Of a stretch of 9,486 bases of DNA, positions 6,747 to 9,486 are shown piece by piece; the first letter of the stretch is position 1; every line of letters begins with the position of its first letter. Position numbers and translations under genes: made by a program. This DNA is from an uncultured Bacteroidia bacterium (GTDB taxonomy: Bacteria; Bacteroidota; Bacteroidia; Bacteroidales; UBA932): positions 1 through 9,486 of the forward strand of contig CACYEB010000092.1 in the NCBI GenBank assembly GCA_902773305.1, written 5' to 3'. A model generated the notes under the pieces. That model worked only from the letters and a program-made list of their open reading frames with translations, made no database searches and had not been told where the DNA came from.

Positions 6747-7784
6747 CCCATCCGTCAGGAGATATTCGCTGCGGTAGTCCTCCCTGCACCACCGTCCAAT
6801 CTTTTCTTCGAAATCGGTGGCAAGAAGCGCCACATCGCAGATTGACTTGTCGCCCCCAAGTGTATTGCGGCCGCATACCACGTACAGTCTTCGGCACGCT
6901 TGCCGGCACATTTCGGCCAGGCTGCCCACAAGTTTGCCGTTCAGACTGGAAGCATCAAGGCAGCCCTCGCCGGTTATGACCAGTCGCGAAGCGCAAATCT
7001 TCTCTTCCAAGGATACCATCTGCGAGAAGAAGGTGAAACCAGCAACCGGCGTTGCCCCCAAAAATGCATAAAGGGCGGCTCCCACCCCACCTGCAGCACC
7101 ACCGCCAGGCACTGTATCAAAATCGGCGGCGCGGTCGCCCCGGCCATATTCGTGCAACCATTTTCGGGCTGTTACAACCCATTCAGTCATACGTTGTTCC
7201 AGAACGGGAAGCATCTCTGGCGCAGCACCTTTTTGTGGGGCATACACATAGGTCGCCCCCAGCGGTCCGGTGAGAGGGTTGCGGGCATCACAGGCCACCT
7301 TTACTTCGATATCGTCAAACAGATGGAGATTCTCAAGACCGATGGCCTCTACAAGACCGCGTCCGCCGTCGTTGGTGGCACTGCCGCCGATACCGACAAT
7401 AATTCGGCGCGGAGAGTGTTCCAATGCGGCCATCAGCATTAGTCCCAGACCGTATGTGGTGGTTTTCAAAGGGTTGCGTTCTGCCTGGTCTATCATCATC
7501 AGACCGCTGCAGCGCGCCATCTCAATGAACACGGTATCGCCGGCCACCGCCATCGGTGCCACGATGTCGCGCATAAGAGGATCTTTTGTATCTACCAGGA
7601 CTTCGCTGGCTCCGGGATAATTATGCAGGAATACATCCAGGGATCCTTCACCGCCGTCTGCCAAAGGGATAGATACAATTTCTTCTGACAAATTGCCCGA
7701 TTTACGTATCGCTTCCTCGAACCTGGCGGCTATCTGAGGTGCCGTAAATGTTCCCTTGAACTTGTCCGGAACCAGCAGGATCAT
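6126..7784 (-). CDS. rnhB: Fusion protein: glycerate kinase (N-terminal) and ribonuclease HII (C-terminal)
   Basis: One uninterrupted 552-codon frame carries two unrelated enzymes. Residues 1-346 are a GckA/GlxK-family glycerate kinase (glycerate to phosphoglycerate with ATP): [11 protein letters not shown] at the N-terminus, LADGGEGS (41-48), [11 protein letters not shown] (131-141), [16 protein letters not shown] (172-187), [13 protein letters not shown] (226-238) and [16 protein letters not shown] (269-284). Residues 347-552 are a complete RNase HII, which nicks DNA at misincorporated ribonucleotides: [37 protein letters not shown] and the C-terminal TPYHRKTF. The DEDD active site is Asp366, Glu367, Asp464 and Asp488. 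The kinase half is shorter than the usual 370-380 residues, and its last 40 or so residues do not look like the usual C-terminus. Met347 could be an independent RNase HII start. The gene follows the esterase by three bases and converges on the deaminase with a one-base gap. Both domain calls are secure; whether the product stays fused is unknown. Confidence 0.92.
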   Translation of the reverse strand: MILLVPDKFKGTFTAPQIAARFEEAIRKSGNLSEEIVSIPLADGGEGSLDVFLHNYPGASEVLVDTKDPLMRDIVAPMAVAGDTVFIEMARCSGLMMIDQAERNPLKTTTYGLGLMLMAALEHSPRRIIVGIGGSATNDGGRGLVEAIGLENLHLFDDIEVKVACDARNPLTGPLGATYVYAPQKGAAPEMLPVLEQRMTEWVVTARKWLHEYGRGDRAADFDTVPGGGAAGGVGAALYAFLGATPVAGFTFFSQMVSLEEKICASRLVITGEGCLDASSLNGKLVGSLAEMCRQACRRLYVVCGRNTLGGDKSICDVALLATDFEEKIGRWCREDYRSEYLLTDGMLFDFGSQSGKLYGVVAGCDEAGRGPLAGPVYAAAVILPEGFYHPLLKDSKQMTAAQREQMRTIIEQKAVAWSVASVSAGEIDDINILQASIKAMHMALEGLYSHPGFPGCIDLILADGNRFKPYHSPEGEQIPHKCIVKGDDKVPEISAASILAKTYRDEYMLKIDKEYPRYGWSRNMGYPTEEHRAAIRRFGLTPYHRKTFTVK

Positions 7785-7787
7785 AGC

Positions 7788-8774
7788 TTATAGTGTATTG
7801 AGCCAGCGTTCGAGCGTTGCAAAAAAGTCGTCCCTGGCAGCACCAAGCCAGTCGTTGGGATTGAACTTGTAATAGTCGAATCCGAAACCGTGGATGCCGG
7901 TCTGGTAGCAATGTATCTCTGCCTTGACGCCGTGCCAGAGCAGGGCCTTGTAAAATGATATACCGTTTAACGGATTCACCTCCCTGTCGTCGCTCGTTAG
8001 CACGATAAACGAGGGTGGAGTGTCGGCAGTGACCTGGTTGTGAAGTTCATATTTGGGACGCAACCCGTCGTTGTCACCCATCAGCTTGTTACCGGTATAG
8101 ATATGGCCGAAAGGGGGTTGCAAAGATATCACCGGATAGAAGAGAACGCTGTAGTCGGGACGGGTGGCATCGTCGTCATAGAGCACGGATGCGCTTGCAG
8201 CAAGATGGCCGCCGGCCGAGAAACCCATAATGCCAAGTTTCTCAACCCCCCACTCCGCCTGATGCTCCCGGCAGTAACGCATCACGGTCTGGACATCGGT
8301 CAGGGGGATGGTGGGATGGCCGTTGGGAAGGCGGTACTTGACCACTGCCACGGTGTAGCCCCGCTCGGTGAGCCAGTCAGCAGCATAAATCCCTTCTATA
8401 TAATGGCATACGCAGTTGTAACCGCCACCGGGACATACCACGAACATCTTGCCGTTGGGATTCTTTGGGAAATACAGGTCGAAACGGGCGAACTTGTTGA
8501 TGTTCAGGGTTGCTCCGTTAGGGTCAAACATATTCTCCGGTTCGTCAAGGCCGCTCTCTACAGCCATAGTGAGGCCAAGTGTCTCAGCTTTACGGGCGTG
8601 GACCGGATCGGAAATGGTCTTGAGCGCCTTCTTTGCCTCTTTAGCGGTCGGAACGTACAGGAATACAGTCTTGTCGGGACGAAGGTCAGTCTTTGGATAG
8701 AACTTATATGTGGTTTTTGCCTGAAGACCTGAGGCAATGCAAATTGCCAATATTGCGACAACTATCTTTTTCAT
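7788..8774 (-). CDS. Secreted alpha/beta-hydrolase esterase (carbohydrate esterase-like)
   Basis: The 328-residue protein begins with a Sec signal peptide (MKKIVV core, likely cleavage after LQA19), so it is exported. An N-terminal stretch of about 80 residues precedes an alpha/beta-hydrolase domain. Its oxyanion-hole motif is CPGGGYN (114-120), the nucleophile Ser186 sits in GFSAGGH, the acid is probably Asp263 in SDDREVNP, and the catalytic histidine is His295 in GIHGFGF. This layout fits acetyl or feruloyl esterases of the BD-FAE/acetylxylan type, which remove acyl groups from plant polysaccharides; the actual substrate is not shown by the sequence. It lies four bases after the stop of a close paralogue and three bases before the kinase-RNase HII gene, so the three are probably one transcript. 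A peptidase or lipase role is less likely but cannot be ruled out. Confidence 0.87.
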   Translation of the reverse strand: MKKIVVAILAICIASGLQAKTTYKFYPKTDLRPDKTVFLYVPTAKEAKKALKTISDPVHARKAETLGLTMAVESGLDEPENMFDPNGATLNINKFARFDLYFPKNPNGKMFVVCPGGGYNCVCHYIEGIYAADWLTERGYTVAVVKYRLPNGHPTIPLTDVQTVMRYCREHQAEWGVEKLGIMGFSAGGHLAASASVLYDDDATRPDYSVLFYPVISLQPPFGHIYTGNKLMGDNDGLRPKYELHNQVTADTPPSFIVLTSDDREVNPLNGISFYKALLWHGVKAEIHCYQTGIHGFGFDYYKFNPNDWLGAARDDFFATLERWLNTL

Positions 8775-8778
8775 AGCG

Positions 8779-9486
8779 CTATTCCATTTGTTTGAGCCAG
8801 CGTTCCAGGCTGCCGTTTATCGCGCTGCGTACGTCGGCAGGCAAGAAATCGGGCTTTCCCTCGGGGAAAAAGCAGAAGCCGTGAGACCCCTGTTCAAAGA
8901 TATGAAGTTCAGAGCGGATTCCGTTTTCAAGAAGCTTCTGATAGTAAAGGATGCTGTTCATCGGCAGAACCGTATGGTCGTTCTGGCCAAGTACGATGAA
9001 TGCCGGAGGCGTATTCACATCTACACGGTTTTCAAGGCTGTAGTGCTCTTTTAAAAAAGCGTGTGCCTGACGGCGGGAGATATATTCATCTGCCGTCATA
9101 CCGCGGCGTGCCGCCCAGTACTCTTCGGAACCCATAAGATTGGCACGGCTCCCCTGCTCTACATATTCTTCCTTGTCGAAAGTAATGACGGGATAATACA
9201 GGATACTGAAATCAGGGCGGGTAATTTCGTCGGTATACAAAGTGGACACGCTGGCCGCCAGATGGCCGCCTGCAGAAAATCCCATTACGCCGATCTTGCT
9301 TACGCCCCACCCGGCGGCGTGAGCACGGCAGTAGCGGAATATCTCCTGCATATCGTCAAGCGGTACTGTCCAGTGACCGTTTGGCATACGGTGTTTTGCA
9401 ACCGCGACGGTGATGCCGCGCTTGAGCAGCCATTCCGCCACATACAGCCCCTCACCGTATGTGCAGACCACACGGTAGCCGCCACC
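8779..9486 (-). CDS. Alpha/beta-hydrolase esterase, paralogue of the next gene (5' end beyond the window)
   Basis: The frame is open from the right edge, so the N-terminus, including any signal peptide, is missing; an ATG at 9471 is internal because the conserved GGGY oxyanion motif lies ahead of it. In the 235 visible residues the nucleophile is Ser71 (GFSAGGH), the acid is Asp170 (GQNDHTV) and the histidine is His202 (SHGFCF). By eye it shares about two thirds of its residues with the next esterase over the first 100 visible positions (VAV.K.R.PNGH, GFSAGGHLAAS, TRPD.S.L.YPVI). It differs by an insertion of about 20 residues around visible positions 125-145 (AARRGMTADEYISRRQ), near where a lid or substrate loop would be. 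It ends with TAG four bases before its paralogue, pointing to tandem duplication followed by divergence. Likely an acyl esterase acting on carbohydrate; substrate unknown. Confidence 0.87.
   Translation of the reverse strand, partial: GGGYRVVCTYGEGLYVAEWLLKRGITVAVAKHRMPNGHWTVPLDDMQEIFRYCRAHAAGWGVSKIGVMGFSAGGHLAASVSTLYTDEITRPDFSILYYPVITFDKEEYVEQGSRANLMGSEEYWAARRGMTADEYISRRQAHAFLKEHYSLENRVDVNTPPAFIVLGQNDHTVLPMNSILYYQKLLENGIRSELHIFEQGSHGFCFFPEGKPDFLPADVRSAINGSLERWLKQME

Noticed and set aside
8040..8732. A 230-codon plus-strand frame opposite the complete esterase gene
   Set aside because: It is antisense to a gene with a full catalytic triad and signal peptide and has no recognisable content of its own.

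Overview
The window looks like chromosomal DNA from a member of the Bacteroidota, most likely the order Bacteroidales. The grounds are secreted and lipoprotein-type glycan and nucleotide hydrolases packed into tight operons, start codons with little or no Shine-Dalgarno sequence, one promoter-like box matching the Bacteroidota -7 consensus TAnnTTTG, and an RNase HII sequence of the type seen in that phylum. Base composition is moderate by eye. There are no RNA genes, insertion sequences, CRISPR arrays or phage genes, and no gap between genes is longer than about 60 bases.

Layout. Positions 1-4790 hold a three-gene minus-strand operon, in transcription order: a lipoprotein 5'-nucleotidase-type metallophosphoesterase (4790-3183), a secreted protein of unknown function with a predicted beta-propeller (3165-1249), and a GH27 alpha-galactosidase lipoprotein that runs off the left edge (1236-1). 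Gaps are 17 and 12 bases. Positions 4791-4849 are a short AT-rich divergent control region with a perfect 9-bp inverted repeat, flanked or overlapped by candidate promoter boxes on both strands. Positions 4850-6124 (plus strand) encode an adenosine deaminase resembling the ADA2/ADGF branch but without a signal peptide. Positions 6126-9486 hold a second minus-strand operon: two tandem paralogous alpha/beta-hydrolase esterases (the first cut by the right edge), then one continuous reading frame that fuses a glycerate kinase to ribonuclease HII. The two operons and the deaminase gene are packed so tightly that the convergent stop codons at 6124/6126 are one base apart.

How the genes may work together. 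The nucleotidase (outside the cytoplasm, releasing nucleosides from nucleotides) and the deaminase (cytoplasm, adenosine to inosine) form a plausible salvage pair sharing one control region. The alpha-galactosidase, propeller protein and esterases fit scavenging of plant or host glycans and their acyl decorations. The glycerate kinase-RNase HII fusion joins carbon metabolism to DNA maintenance and is the most unusual item. No wholly new multi-gene system is evident; the fusion protein and the divergent operator are the best candidates for something undescribed.
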